Shown here: positions 8,779-18,670 of the stretch, in pieces | Position numbering within the stretch: position 1 is the first letter of the stretch | Layout of the letters: each line of letters begins with the position of its first letter | Origin: an uncultured Aquimarina sp. | GTDB lineage: Bacteria; Bacteroidota; Bacteroidia; Flavobacteriales; Flavobacteriaceae | Direction of reading: 5' to 3' | Assembly: GCA_947500505.1 (NCBI GenBank) | Contig: CANMSL010000002.1 | Span: forward strand, 496,001-560,000 | DNA length: 64,000 nucleotides | The notes under the pieces: model-generated | The model's database searches: none | Told to the model about the DNA's origin: nothing | Seen by the model: the letters and a program-made list of their open reading frames with translations, nothing else | Position numbers and translations under genes: made by a program

Positions 8779-10050
8779 ATGAAAAACTTTATATTTATTA
8801 GTGCATTACTGGTAACAATAACCATTAATGCACAAACCACGAGTTTTGATAACCTTAATGCCAATCCACTAACAGGAAAAGCCATTAGTTGGACCTCATC
8901 TAATTATGGGTCCGGATTTGGACATAGAATAATCAACTCTGATCCGGGAGGACAAACACTATTAAATTTTCAGGGAAGACATAATAGTTCAACTTGGACC
9001 GATCTTATGTCCATTACTTCATCAGGAAAAGTGGGAATTGGAACAACTTACCCTAATAGCCTTCTAGAACTTAAATCTTTAGGAAAAACAGAACTTACTA
9101 TTTCTGGAGATGGTGCTGGTGCTACTAATGCTGGTCTGGTACTAAAAGCATATCATAGCACTAATTATAGAAGTCTTGGAACTTTTATGTATGATGTTGG
9201 AGGACAAAATGAATGGTTTGCAGGAAGACCTTATGGAGGATCAGATAAATTCGTGATTTATAGAAGAGAAAACATAACTAACCACGATGTTTTGACTTCA
9301 AGCCTTTCGCATAACTCTGGCAATTCAATAACTAAAAGTTTATTCGCATTAGATAAAAATGGAAATTTAGGAATCGGAACCGATAACCCACAAGCTAAAC
9401 TGGAAGTAAGTGCGGCAAATTCTGGAGATGCAATACTAAGAATAGAAGCAGATGAGGATAATAACAATGAAGCGGATAATCCTTTGATTCAATTTAGACA
9501 AGATGGAGGGCAATTAGGAATCAACTTAGGATTTTCTGAGGAAAATTTTGGTGGTAACATATTTGGAATCGGAACCCGATATAGTGGTCAAGAATCCTGG
9601 GATACTTTTGTTGTAAATCCACAAAACGGAAATATCGGAATTGGCACGAACTCTCCAGACGCAAAACTTACCGTAAAAGGAAATATACACACCCAAGAAG
9701 TAAAAGTAGACCTTAACGGAGCTGTGGCTCCTGATTATGTGTTTTTAAAAAATTATAAGCTAAAGTCTATTAATGAGGTAGAAACCTACATTAAAAATAA
9801 AGGACATTTACCCAATATTCCATCGGCAGTAGAAATGGAAGAAAACGGTATAGAGTTAAAGCAAATGAATCTTAAGCTTCTTGAAAAAATCGAAGAACTA
9901 ACCTTGTATACCATTGCGCAGGAGAAGAAATTGAAAGAACAGCAGAAAAACATCAAAGCACAAAAAACAATCAACGATCAACTTATAACCAACAACCAAA
10001 ACCTCGAGGCTCGATTGGCTAAGATTGAGGCATTGTTGACTACTAAATAA
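8779..10050 (+). CDS. Secreted tail-fibre-like protein, paralogue
   Basis: A 423-residue protein with a short signal peptide ending TINAQ, three IGIGT-type turns (near residues 89, 198 and 288), and the same C-terminal module as its neighbour (APDYVFLKNYKLKSI, GHLPNIPSA) ending in a coiled coil. The N-terminal domains differ from the 7714 gene while the C-terminal coding DNA is almost the same, as in modular surface fibres. It lies 12 bases after its paralogue and 17 before the RHS gene, so the four genes probably form one operon. Confidence 0.7.
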   Translation: MKNFIFISALLVTITINAQTTSFDNLNANPLTGKAISWTSSNYGSGFGHRIINSDPGGQTLLNFQGRHNSSTWTDLMSITSSGKVGIGTTYPNSLLELKSLGKTELTISGDGAGATNAGLVLKAYHSTNYRSLGTFMYDVGGQNEWFAGRPYGGSDKFVIYRRENITNHDVLTSSLSHNSGNSITKSLFALDKNGNLGIGTDNPQAKLEVSAANSGDAILRIEADEDNNNEADNPLIQFRQDGGQLGINLGFSEENFGGNIFGIGTRYSGQESWDTFVVNPQNGNIGIGTNSPDAKLTVKGNIHTQEVKVDLNGAVAPDYVFLKNYKLKSINEVETYIKNKGHLPNIPSAVEMEENGIELKQMNLKLLEKIEELTLYTIAQEKKLKEQQKNIKAQKTINDQLITNNQNLEARLAKIEALLTTK

Positions 10051-10067
10051 TATAAAATTCTATTAAA

Positions 10068-13000
10068 ATGTTAAAAAAAATTTTATTCATAAATTTCATA
10101 TTGATTTTCTCGCTTTTACATGCACAAAGCGATGATGATAACAAACTCACGCTTCCCACGATAATGCCAACTGCACCAGATGCAGCTGCGTTATGGAAGT
10201 TTGAAGATACACCCGTAAACTTAAATTCTGGAACTACCAACATTTCAATACCATTATTTACTATTTCGAATAGTAAGATTAATATTCCGATTGGTATATC
10301 ATACAATTCGTCCGGATTAAAAGTTAGTGAAGTGGCTACTCAAGTTGGACTGGGTTGGATGTTGAATGCTGGAGGAATGATTTCCAAAACAATATATGGC
10401 ACAAATGACGAAACTCTTCTGTATGATGTTCCCAATGGTTTTCAGGCAGAAACAGAAGTTTTTGATGATAATAATTTTATAGTTGATGGAGGTGGGCAAC
10501 CTGATATATATCAATATAATTTACCAAATAAATCCGGAAAGTTTATTTACAATTATAATAGAGAAATAAAAGCAGCAACGATTCCCTTTGACCCAATTAA
10601 AATAGAACACGAAAGGTATTCTAACAACTATACAATTACTGATGTAGATGGAACTATTTATGAATTTGGTAAACCAACTGGTAATATTATTGAAGGTTGT
10701 GAAAGCGAACAAATCGATGGTTTTAATACGTGGCATTTAACTAAAATAACGTCAATTAATAAAGAAACTATTGAATTCGTGTATAGGAACGTTAGTTATA
10801 CATATGATATTGGAATTAGAGAAATGAATTATGAAATGAATCCTTTTTACAGACCTATTGGTTCAGGTATGGGAACTCCACAAGATTTTAGTATACCTGA
10901 CGATACTTGGTGTATACAAAATGCTTTGGTATCAGATTATTTATTAAGTGAGATTGTATACAAAGGTGGAAAGGTAAAATTTAATTATTCTGATGAGTTC
11001 CCAATAAATGGGCAAACAGATAGACTTGATCTTCCAGGTGCACTAGCTTTAAGAAAAATTTCTCATGAAAATTATAATGCTAAAAAAATAAAACAATATA
11101 ATTTTCAATATAATTACTTTGGCCAAGGAACAGATCCTAATAATCTAAGGTTAAAATTAGAAAGTATAGAGGAAATACAAGAAACTGAAACAAATAAAAA
11201 GTTTGAGTTTATTTACGAGGAAAGTATTAATCTGCCTAACAGACTATCTTACGCAATGGATCATTGGGGGTTTTATAATGGAAGGCTAGCTAACAATACC
11301 TTAATTCCTAAAACCAATTTTGGTACGATTTCGATCGAAGGAGCAAATCGAGAACCAGATCCTAATTATACTCAAGCTAACATATTAAGAAAGATTATTT
11401 ATCCAACAAAAGGATATTCTTTATTTCAATATGAACAAAACCAATATTTGCAAAAACCAGGTTCTCAGGAAATTAGTAAATCTATAGCGGTAGACGATGA
11501 ACACGACGATGATTATAATCCTCAAACAGACCCTATCACCGAACTTGATGGATATTTTGATCTTACTAATGCTAAAACTAAAAATATTAATGGAATAAAT
11601 CATAACGTAACATTTTATGTAAACAATGAATGTTATCAGTATGATGAATATGGAAATCCTAGTGATGGAGATGGAGAATTGTTATTTACAATATACGATT
11701 TGAATAATAATTTCATTACAGATATCAGTCACACTAAAAATTATCGTCTTAATCTACCGAGAGGAGAATATTATGTGAAAGCAGAACGGCCTTTCGTTTC
11801 AGAATGCTTTGGAAATGTTATGATACGTTGGTATGAAGACGAGCCTGTACCGGCTATGAATAAATTCATTGGTGGTGTAAGAATTAAAAAAATAGAAAAG
11901 AATGATGATAACGGAAATATAGAATCAAAAGAATTTGAATATGTCATCCCAGGGACTAATTTAAGCAGTGGGCTTTCATCTTTCAGACCTGTTTATATTG
12001 ACGAATATGTTAAATTTTACCATTTTATCACTAACACAAATCCACATACAGGAGCTGAAAGTGGAGTATTTAAATATTTTAAATATTTAGGAATAAATTC
12101 TAACAGTTTAATTGCTTCTCAAGGAGTCCATTATGAGTATATTAAGGAAAAAACACAGAGTAATGGTACTATTTTATATCAATATTATCCTTCTGAAAAT
12201 AATTTGGCTCCCTACTGCAATTTAGCTGTTAGTAATAGTGGTGACGTAGTAAATTTTGAGGAAGGAGAGTTATCTCTGACCAAATCCAGTATGACACCTC
12301 CCAATCATCTTCAAAATCAAGGATATCTGAAATCCGAATCATATTTTGATGATAACGGTGACATTACTCTCAAAAGTGAATATAATTATGAATTTGGCAC
12401 ATATCCAATTGATTTAGGTTATGGAATTAATAGAAATTCCATAACCTATGGTTTAGCTTCAATACTTGAAGAAACTAGCCCTCAGGGTAATCATCAGGTT
12501 TTTACAGGAGATTTTAAATTATTTTACTATAACTGGTATCAGATAAAAAGTGGATGGAATAAACTTATTCAAAAGAAAGAAACGAAATATTTCGAAAGTG
12601 ATTCTACTATATTGACCTACGATCATAAGTATTCTAATAAAAGCTTTCAATTACAAGAAACAGCATTTATTAACAGTGATAAAAGAAAGAAAACAACCAA
12701 GTTTTATTATCCAAATGATAGTAACCTTTTAACAAATCTTTCCAATAATGAAATAAGTAATTACAATAAATTAATTACTCAGCATCGTATCAATGTCCCA
12801 ATTCAAACTGATATTATGATTGATAACAAAAGTAGTGGTAGAGTTAGAACTATTTTTGATGAGTTTAGTTCAGGCATTATTCTTCCTTCCAAAATATTAC
12901 AAACCAAAGAGGGAAGTGTTATCAATTTACTTGAAACAAGAATACAATATCATAAGTATGATGATCTGGGAAATCCTTTGGAAGTTTCTAAAGCAGACGG

Positions 13001-13340
13001 ACCACATATCAGTTATATCTGGGGATATAACCAACAATATCCTGTGGCAAAAGTGGAGAATGCTACCAGAGCGCAGATTGAAGCACTATCTGGATTTGGT
13101 TCTGATTTCCATACGGGAGTCGTAGGGTTATCTAGTGCTCAGGAAAACACATTGCGTACTCAATTGTCTAACGCTATGATCACCACCTACACATATGAGC
13201 CTCTGGTGGGAGTCAAAACTATCACTGACCCACGGGGATATAGAATGACCTATCATTATGATGCATTTAACCGTCTTAAATTTGTTAAAGATCAGAATGA
13301 CAATCTAGTTTCAGAAAACAAGTATAACTACAAAAACTAA
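10068..13340 (+). CDS. RHS/YD-repeat family secreted protein
   Basis: A 1090-residue protein with a signal peptide (MLKKILFINFILIFSLLHAQ). The N-terminal half has a SpvB/RHS-like shell start (APDAAALWKFEDTPVNL, VGLGWMLNAGGMISK), and the C-terminal end has YD-type repeats (DPRGYRMTYHYDAFNRL). Such proteins form the wall of an RHS cage and in Bacteroidota usually precede a DUF6443 RHS protein, as here (5-base gap). It has no toxin tip, so it probably acts as a structural partner of the next gene product. Export is by the Sec route across the inner membrane; the final exporter is unknown. Confidence 0.8.
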   Translation: MLKKILFINFILIFSLLHAQSDDDNKLTLPTIMPTAPDAAALWKFEDTPVNLNSGTTNISIPLFTISNSKINIPIGISYNSSGLKVSEVATQVGLGWMLNAGGMISKTIYGTNDETLLYDVPNGFQAETEVFDDNNFIVDGGGQPDIYQYNLPNKSGKFIYNYNREIKAATIPFDPIKIEHERYSNNYTITDVDGTIYEFGKPTGNIIEGCESEQIDGFNTWHLTKITSINKETIEFVYRNVSYTYDIGIREMNYEMNPFYRPIGSGMGTPQDFSIPDDTWCIQNALVSDYLLSEIVYKGGKVKFNYSDEFPINGQTDRLDLPGALALRKISHENYNAKKIKQYNFQYNYFGQGTDPNNLRLKLESIEEIQETETNKKFEFIYEESINLPNRLSYAMDHWGFYNGRLANNTLIPKTNFGTISIEGANREPDPNYTQANILRKIIYPTKGYSLFQYEQNQYLQKPGSQEISKSIAVDDEHDDDYNPQTDPITELDGYFDLTNAKTKNINGINHNVTFYVNNECYQYDEYGNPSDGDGELLFTIYDLNNNFITDISHTKNYRLNLPRGEYYVKAERPFVSECFGNVMIRWYEDEPVPAMNKFIGGVRIKKIEKNDDNGNIESKEFEYVIPGTNLSSGLSSFRPVYIDEYVKFYHFITNTNPHTGAESGVFKYFKYLGINSNSLIASQGVHYEYIKEKTQSNGTILYQYYPSENNLAPYCNLAVSNSGDVVNFEEGELSLTKSSMTPPNHLQNQGYLKSESYFDDNGDITLKSEYNYEFGTYPIDLGYGINRNSITYGLASILEETSPQGNHQVFTGDFKLFYYNWYQIKSGWNKLIQKKETKYFESDSTILTYDHKYSNKSFQLQETAFINSDKRKKTTKFYYPNDSNLLTNLSNNEISNYNKLITQHRINVPIQTDIMIDNKSSGRVRTIFDEFSSGIILPSKILQTKEGSVINLLETRIQYHKYDDLGNPLEVSKADGPHISYIWGYNQQYPVAKVENATRAQIEALSGFGSDFHTGVVGLSSAQENTLRTQLSNAMITTYTYEPLVGVKTITDPRGYRMTYHYDAFNRLKFVKDQNDNLVSENKYNYKN

Positions 13341-13345
13341 AAAGG

Positions 13346-16300
13346 ATGAAGAATATTGTAAAACATATCAGCACGATCCTACTGGTTTTAGTAGGAATGA
13401 CTACAACTGCACAAGTTGCAGATATAGTAACGATAGAAAATGAGACCATCACCCCATCCAGCGACCCTGGACTATTAAGCGTAGTAGCTGGTCAGTCCGT
13501 CACCATTAAACCAAATACCTGGATACAATCTGGAACCACGTTTAGTGCTACTATTTCGCCTGACGCGTATCTTCCACATATTTTAAATTCAAATGAAAAT
13601 TATGTATTTACCAGATCATTTCAGGCACCGATAACCGAAGCAATGTTATTGGATCCTGCTATTGGAATTAAAAACAATAGTGATGTGATCGAAAGCGTAA
13701 CCTATTTTGATGGATTGGGTCGAGCAAAACAGCTAGTAGGTATCAAAGCATCTCCTGGTAAAAAAGATATTGTAACCCATATAGAATATGATGACTACGG
13801 AAGACAAGCCAGACAATATTTACCTTTTGAACGACAAAATGGAGCGTTAGGAAGTTATAATACCGTAAATGTTCATTCGAATATCAACAGTTACTACCAA
13901 AACAAGTATGCAGGTGATTTTACAGGCATGGCAGTTGCGGATGTTAATGCGTATTCAGAAAGTATTTTTGAACCTTCACCTCTAAACCGGGTGCTGGAAC
14001 AAGGTGCTCCGGGAAAGGATTGGAAAGCGAACCCTACCAGTGATACTGATCATACCATTAAATTTGATTGGACAACCAATAGGGCTGATGAAGTAGTATA
14101 CTTTAAAGTGAACTTTCACGAAAACAATACAGAGGTGCCAATTCTAGTGAAAGACGGATTTTATGATCCCAACGAGCTGTATGTTAGTATAACCAAAGAC
14201 GAAAACTGGCAATCTGGACAAACGCACCTAGATGACCACACCACCAGAGAGTATAAAGATAAATTAGGAAGAGTGGTGTTGAAACGTACTTTTAATGAAG
14301 GAGTATCGCACGATACGTACTATGTATACGATGATTATGGGAATCTTACCTACGTACTCCCGCCAAAAGTAACATTGAGCGCTACGGATGGAGTGTCCTC
14401 TGAAGAACTTACCGAACTGTGTTATCAATATAAATACGATTATAGAAATCGATTAGTAGAAAAGAAAATCCCTGGTAAAGGATGGGAATACATTATTTAC
14501 AATAAATTAGATCAACCAGTGATGACACAAGATGCCAATCAGCGTACCGACAATGAATGGTTGTTCACTAAGTATGATGCTTTGGGGCGTATTGCATATA
14601 CAGGAATAGTGGTAGATGGTCGTGATAAGAATGTGATACAAACAGAGCTGACCAATATGACCGGTAACCTTTGGGTACAGCGAGGTGCAGAAGTAACGAT
14701 TGGTGGTACTACTATGTATTATACCAATGGTGGATACCCTAATGCACAAAACGCAGAAGTTGTAACCATCAATTATTATGATGATTATAACTTTGATACA
14801 GCAGGGCTGACAGCTCCGGCAGGGTATGGAGAAAATATCGATAGCAGAACAAAATCTTTAGCTACAGGTAGTAAAGTAAAAGTACTGGGGACTTCTGATT
14901 GGATCACCACAGTAACCTACTATGATGTTAAAGCAAGACCGATCTATGCAGCCAGTAAAAATAATTATCTCAACACGATAGATATTGTAGAAAGTAAACT
15001 GGATTTTGCAGGAAAGGTATTAGAAACCAAAACAACTCATACCAAAGGGAGCAACGCACCGATTGTAACCATTGATACCTTTGTGTACGATCATATGGGA
15101 AGATTATTAGATCAAAAACAGACGATCAATAATCAGGCAGCAGAACAAATTGTTTCCAATACCTATGATGAATTAGGACAGCTGGAAAGTAAAAAATTAG
15201 GTGGTGGATTGCAAAATGTAGATTACACCTATAATGTAAGAGGTTGGCTACAGCAAATCAATGACCCCGCTAATCTGGGTAATGATCTGTTTGCTTTTGG
15301 GATCAATTACAATACCATCAGTGAAAACTTAGGAGCAACTGCTTTATACAATGGTAACATTAGCGAAACCCTCTGGAAAACTGCTAATGACAATACCAAA
15401 CGTGCTTATGGCTATCAATATGATGCATTAAACCGGATTACCAGTGGATTGAGTAATGAAAATAAATATAATCTATCCTATGTGACCTATGATAAGATGG
15501 GAAATATACAAACACTAAAGAGACATGGTTGGAAAAACAGTAGTAATTATTGGGATATGGATATACTATCTTATGATTATGACAATGGTAATAAACTGTT
15601 GAAAGTAACCGATGGAGGGGATAAAAATTATGGTTTTAAAGACGGTACCAATACCAGTAACGATTTTGAATATGATGCTAATGGGAATATGATTACTGAT
15701 CATAACAAAGGTATCTCTAGCATTGCATATAATCATCTCAACTTACCAAAGACTGTTGCTATTTCTAATAGTGAAGGAACCGGAAATATTAGTTATATTT
15801 ACGACGCCACCGGAGCGAAACTAAAAAAGATCGTAACGGAGGGAGGTTCTTTAATAGAAACAGAATATGCAGGGAACTATATCTATAAAAATGGACAATT
15901 AGAGTTCTTTAATCATCCGGAAGGATATTTGGAGCCAAATGGTACAGGTAGCTATGATTATGTATACCAATACAAAGATCATCTTGGTAATATCAGACTG
16001 AGTTACTCAGACCGCGATAATAATGGGACTATCAATGCTTTAACGGAGATTGTAGAAGAAAAGAACTATTATCCTTTTGGACTACAACATAAAGGGTACA
16101 ATAATACCATTACTGGTAGGAAACATAACTATGGTTATAATGGGAAAGAGGAACAAAATGAATTGGGTCTTGAATGGTTAGACTTCCAAGCTAGAAATTA
16201 TGATCCAGCAATTGGTAGATGGATGAACCTTGACCCACTAGCTGAGGAAATGACAAGACATTCCCCTTATAACTATGGTTTTGATAATCCTATTTATTAT

Positions 16301-16954
16301 ACTGACCCTGATGGAATGATGCCTATTGGTAGAGATGGTGAATTAGAAGAAGAAACTAATCAACCAATTAGACCAGAATCAAATGTTCATGCAGGTTTTT
16401 ATGTAGATAATTATACAGGTAAAATAGTGCAATATGAAGGTTTTAATGGTACTCTGCCAGGGTTTACTTTTCTAGGAGAAGATGATGCTACATCTGGAGA
16501 AATTGCAGATGCTTATGCAAAATGGGAAAGGACTAAATCTTTTATTGAAAAAGCCAGAATGTCTATAACTATTTTAGATGCATTAGAAGCTGGTCGAGGA
16601 CAAAGTGCTAGAAATGCTACAAAAAGAGTGTTTTTAAAAAATTCTGAAAAATTATTACGTCAGTTTAAAACACGAGTATATAAAGCATTAAAAAATATAC
16701 CTGCAGGTTGGAAAGTTAAATCCGCGAAAAAAGGAGATGGAATTATAGTTTATAATCCACAAAATCCTCAACAAAATGTAAGAATTATGAAAGGTGACCC
16801 TAGTTCTCCACACGCTTCCCAAAAAGTACCCTATGTTAAAGATCAATCACAAACACCTGGCCAATTAATAGATATTAACCGTAATCCTATTCCTGGAGGT
16901 AACACAAAAGCTGCAGAAGCACATATTCCTTTAACTGAATGGAAAGGGTTTTAA
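13346..16954 (+). CDS. DUF6443/RHS polymorphic toxin with C-terminal tip
   Basis: A 1202-residue protein with a signal peptide ending TTTAQ, a DUF6443 domain (about 75-240), YD repeats, and the RHS-associated core (ARNYDPAIGRWMNLDPL...SPYNYGFDNPIYYTDPDG, about 948-990). After the core comes a variable tail of about 210 residues. Its end shows RIMKGDPSSPHASQKVPYV, a G-rich turn and EAHIPLTEW, a small basic module seen at the ends of several polymorphic toxins and likely a nuclease; the exact family is not certain. RHS cages hold and release such tips into rival cells. The next gene is the candidate immunity factor. Confidence 0.8.
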   Translation: MKNIVKHISTILLVLVGMTTTAQVADIVTIENETITPSSDPGLLSVVAGQSVTIKPNTWIQSGTTFSATISPDAYLPHILNSNENYVFTRSFQAPITEAMLLDPAIGIKNNSDVIESVTYFDGLGRAKQLVGIKASPGKKDIVTHIEYDDYGRQARQYLPFERQNGALGSYNTVNVHSNINSYYQNKYAGDFTGMAVADVNAYSESIFEPSPLNRVLEQGAPGKDWKANPTSDTDHTIKFDWTTNRADEVVYFKVNFHENNTEVPILVKDGFYDPNELYVSITKDENWQSGQTHLDDHTTREYKDKLGRVVLKRTFNEGVSHDTYYVYDDYGNLTYVLPPKVTLSATDGVSSEELTELCYQYKYDYRNRLVEKKIPGKGWEYIIYNKLDQPVMTQDANQRTDNEWLFTKYDALGRIAYTGIVVDGRDKNVIQTELTNMTGNLWVQRGAEVTIGGTTMYYTNGGYPNAQNAEVVTINYYDDYNFDTAGLTAPAGYGENIDSRTKSLATGSKVKVLGTSDWITTVTYYDVKARPIYAASKNNYLNTIDIVESKLDFAGKVLETKTTHTKGSNAPIVTIDTFVYDHMGRLLDQKQTINNQAAEQIVSNTYDELGQLESKKLGGGLQNVDYTYNVRGWLQQINDPANLGNDLFAFGINYNTISENLGATALYNGNISETLWKTANDNTKRAYGYQYDALNRITSGLSNENKYNLSYVTYDKMGNIQTLKRHGWKNSSNYWDMDILSYDYDNGNKLLKVTDGGDKNYGFKDGTNTSNDFEYDANGNMITDHNKGISSIAYNHLNLPKTVAISNSEGTGNISYIYDATGAKLKKIVTEGGSLIETEYAGNYIYKNGQLEFFNHPEGYLEPNGTGSYDYVYQYKDHLGNIRLSYSDRDNNGTINALTEIVEEKNYYPFGLQHKGYNNTITGRKHNYGYNGKEEQNELGLEWLDFQARNYDPAIGRWMNLDPLAEEMTRHSPYNYGFDNPIYYTDPDGMMPIGRDGELEEETNQPIRPESNVHAGFYVDNYTGKIVQYEGFNGTLPGFTFLGEDDATSGEIADAYAKWERTKSFIEKARMSITILDALEAGRGQSARNATKRVFLKNSEKLLRQFKTRVYKALKNIPAGWKVKSAKKGDGIIVYNPQNPQQNVRIMKGDPSSPHASQKVPYVKDQSQTPGQLIDINRNPIPGGNTKAAEAHIPLTEWKGF

Positions 16955-16962
16955 ATTATATA

Positions 16963-17349
16963 ATGATGAAATTTGTTTTACAAAACATATATAATAATAT
17001 TAAAGAGTTATCCGATAGAGATTTACAGTATAAAGTTTGGATAAAAGCAGAAATACCTAATTATGTTTCTTCATATGAAGAACTTATGAATCAATTACTT
17101 GATGATAATGATTTTGAAGGAGTTATTACTAATCATATAAGAGAGTACAAGTTGAAAGAAGAGTTTAAAGATAAAATGTTTGAATTAAATACGCTTCTTA
17201 ATAATTATGATGATACTAATAAAACTCAATTAGAAATCATTAAAGATCCTGCTTGGATTATTATTACAGAACTTGCTAGAGAAGTTAAAATGATGTGGAA
17301 AAATAGTTTGCTTTATACTGCTATGGCAAATACCCCTCGCTCCCGCTAG
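16963..17349 (+). CDS. Candidate immunity protein for the RHS tip
   Basis: A 128-residue protein, start set at the double ATG at 16963 because the upstream in-frame ATG at 16939 lies inside the toxin gene. It is acidic and helical, with KELSDRDLQYKVW, LMNQLLDDNDF and KDPAWIIITELA. This layout resembles SCO4402-like small proteins that sit beside toxins. Position 8 bases after the toxin tip fits an immunity gene. The last residues (TPRSR) and the stop codon come from a palindromic repeat, so the original C-terminus may have been lost or replaced. Confidence 0.6.
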   Translation: MMKFVLQNIYNNIKELSDRDLQYKVWIKAEIPNYVSSYEELMNQLLDDNDFEGVITNHIREYKLKEEFKDKMFELNTLLNNYDDTNKTQLEIIKDPAWIIITELAREVKMMWKNSLLYTAMANTPRSR

Positions 17350-17378
17350 CGTCTCGCTAGTGGCCAGCTAGAGTGAGC
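17339..17378. repeat. Imperfect palindromic repeat ending the immunity gene
   Basis: Arms GCTCCCGCTAGC (17339-17350) and GCTAGAGTGAGC (17367-17378) pair over 12 bases with two mismatches. Inside are a perfect CGCTAGCG palindrome (17344-17351) and a TGGCCA centre. The GC-rich block stands out in AT-rich DNA. It contains the TAG stop of the immunity gene, and could act as a hairpin terminator or mark a recombination point. Confidence 0.55.
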
Positions 17379-17514
17379 CAAAATATAATGTTGTAAAGAT
17401 TATAAAAGCCTTGTGCTCTGAGAACATCTGTGACTTCGCAGCATAAATAATAAAAAAGATAAAACTGTAATACGATGTAAAAAATTGTGTTGCAGTTTTT
17501 TTTGCTAAAAAGTG

Positions 17515-17550
17515 CGAAGTTGCACCTGTCCGCCTGTGGCGGAAACTTCG
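17515..17550. repeat. Nested hairpin repeat
   Basis: Outer arms CGAAGTT (17515-17521) and AACTTCG (17544-17550) enclose inner arms TCCGCC (17529-17534) and GGCGGA (17538-17543) with loop TGT. A related word, GTCCGTCTCAGGCGGA, appears at 18531-18546, so this looks like a dispersed repeat family. Confidence 0.5.
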
Positions 17551-17704
17551 ATCAGCCTATTGACACCCGACAGTCAACCAAAAATTTCTACATAAACAGG
17601 GTAACATTTCTGCTCAAAATGACACTATATACTAAGAAACCAATAGTAATTGCTTAACACGTATAATAATCAGCACCTTACTAGTTTAATTAGACGTCTT
17701 CTAT

Positions 17705-17712
17705 TATCTTTG
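17705..17712 (+). promoter_or_regulatory. Bacteroidota -7 promoter box
   Basis: TATCTTTG matches TAnnTTTG perfectly and lies 34 bases before the ATG at 17746, which supports that start over the upstream TTG at 17650. Confidence 0.55.
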
Positions 17713-17745
17713 GCGGCTCATTTTACAGTAGACAAAAAACCATAT

Positions 17746-18480
17746 ATGCAGTACCCAAAATATAGTTTAGTAATCATCGGAATTATCTGCTTAGCAGGAT
17801 GTCGTAGCATCTCTGTCAATAAATCTGCGATGCATACAGCCACCACTACTCCGGTTGCACTGGGTGTTATCGGAATTCATGAAAATCATATGCGCAACAC
17901 AGATTTTCAGGTAACTACCATTCCCACCTATAAAAAAGCAATCCGAGTAGGAATTACGGTTTCAGATTTTGATAAAAGCACGTACAAAGCATATCTACAG
18001 GCTTCCACAAACAATGCGCAACAAATCTCATATATAGATTCTATAGGAACCAAACCACAATTTCTAAAAGTAGAATTGATCGATTGGGTGTCTGTAATTT
18101 CTGAATTAGAACAAACACATAACCAGCAAACGATAGCATACTTAAAGCGACAAAAGGATGCAGAAATGATATCTTCTGTTTCTTTGGCTGTATCAAAACA
18201 AACTATTGAAGAAATAAACATTGCAGAAGCTGTTTTTTTGGTCAATAGAAACTATAAACAATACAAATTATCCCTGGTTAAAGATGGCAAATCCTATAAG
18301 ACTATTGATTTTGCTGACACGACCATATTTGGATATCGATTATCCTATTTCTGTTGGGGAGAAAATGATAAACGAAGAGTGTCACTTTTTGACATTGTAG
18401 ATGAAAATGAAAGTTGCCCTAAGAATACTTATAAAAATGCTGAAAAGGCAAAAGAAAAAATAAATTATTTTAAGTTGTAA
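17746..18480 (+). CDS. Lipoprotein of unknown function
   Basis: A 244-residue protein. The start is set at ATG 17746 because it gives a clean lipoprotein signal (MQYPKYSLVIIGIICLAGC, lipid attachment at the Cys) and follows a good -7 box; an in-frame TTG at 17650 adds 32 unlikely residues. The rest is mixed alpha/beta with no motif I recognise. It lies alone between the RHS cassette and a long inverted repeat, on the same strand as the second secretion block, so a role as an accessory lipoprotein of that machine is possible but unsupported. Confidence 0.6.
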   Translation: MQYPKYSLVIIGIICLAGCRSISVNKSAMHTATTTPVALGVIGIHENHMRNTDFQVTTIPTYKKAIRVGITVSDFDKSTYKAYLQASTNNAQQISYIDSIGTKPQFLKVELIDWVSVISELEQTHNQQTIAYLKRQKDAEMISSVSLAVSKQTIEEINIAEAVFLVNRNYKQYKLSLVKDGKSYKTIDFADTTIFGYRLSYFCWGENDKRRVSLFDIVDENESCPKNTYKNAEKAKEKINYFKL

Positions 18481-18523
18481 AAAGAAATTTACAATGTCCA
18501 TTAATCATTTAAAAAAGCGTCAA

Positions 18524-18644
18524 TTCGAGTGTCCGTCTCAGGCGGATGTATCGAGAATAGCTTTTTTTAGGATCATAAATCTATTCTCGATAGCTCTACT
18601 GAGAGAAGCCGAAGTAAACTTCTCCTTAGGTCGAAACACTCGAA
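18524..18644. repeat. Long nested inverted repeat
   Basis: Outer arms TTCGAGTGT (18524-18532) and ACACTCGAA (18636-18644) enclose perfect 12-base arms TATCGAGAATAG (18549-18560) and CTATTCTCGATA (18581-18592). Such two-armed structures are typical of dispersed non-coding repeats in flavobacteria. Located between the lipoprotein gene and the second secretion block, it could also stop transcription. Confidence 0.6.
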
Positions 18645-18670
18645 TGGACGAATTAGGATAAAAACAAAAG

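Larger units (their letters stand above)
17379..17745. other. Non-coding gap with hairpin and promoter
   Basis: Between the immunity gene and the lipoprotein gene no coding sequence is convincing. The stretch holds a nested hairpin (17515-17550) and a promoter box (17705-17712). Confidence 0.5.

Noticed and set aside
7714..10050. A prophage, because of tail-fibre-like proteins
   Set aside because: No capsid, terminase, portal or tail tube genes are near; the proteins have signal peptides and belong to a common secreted family.
12820..13125. A 101-codon plus-strand frame inside the first RHS gene
   Set aside because: It is a shifted reading of YD-repeat DNA with no start context of its own.
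10068..16954. CRISPR-like or tandem DNA repeats
   Set aside because: The repetition is at protein level (YD repeats); there are no constant direct repeats with equal spacers, and no cas gene was seen.
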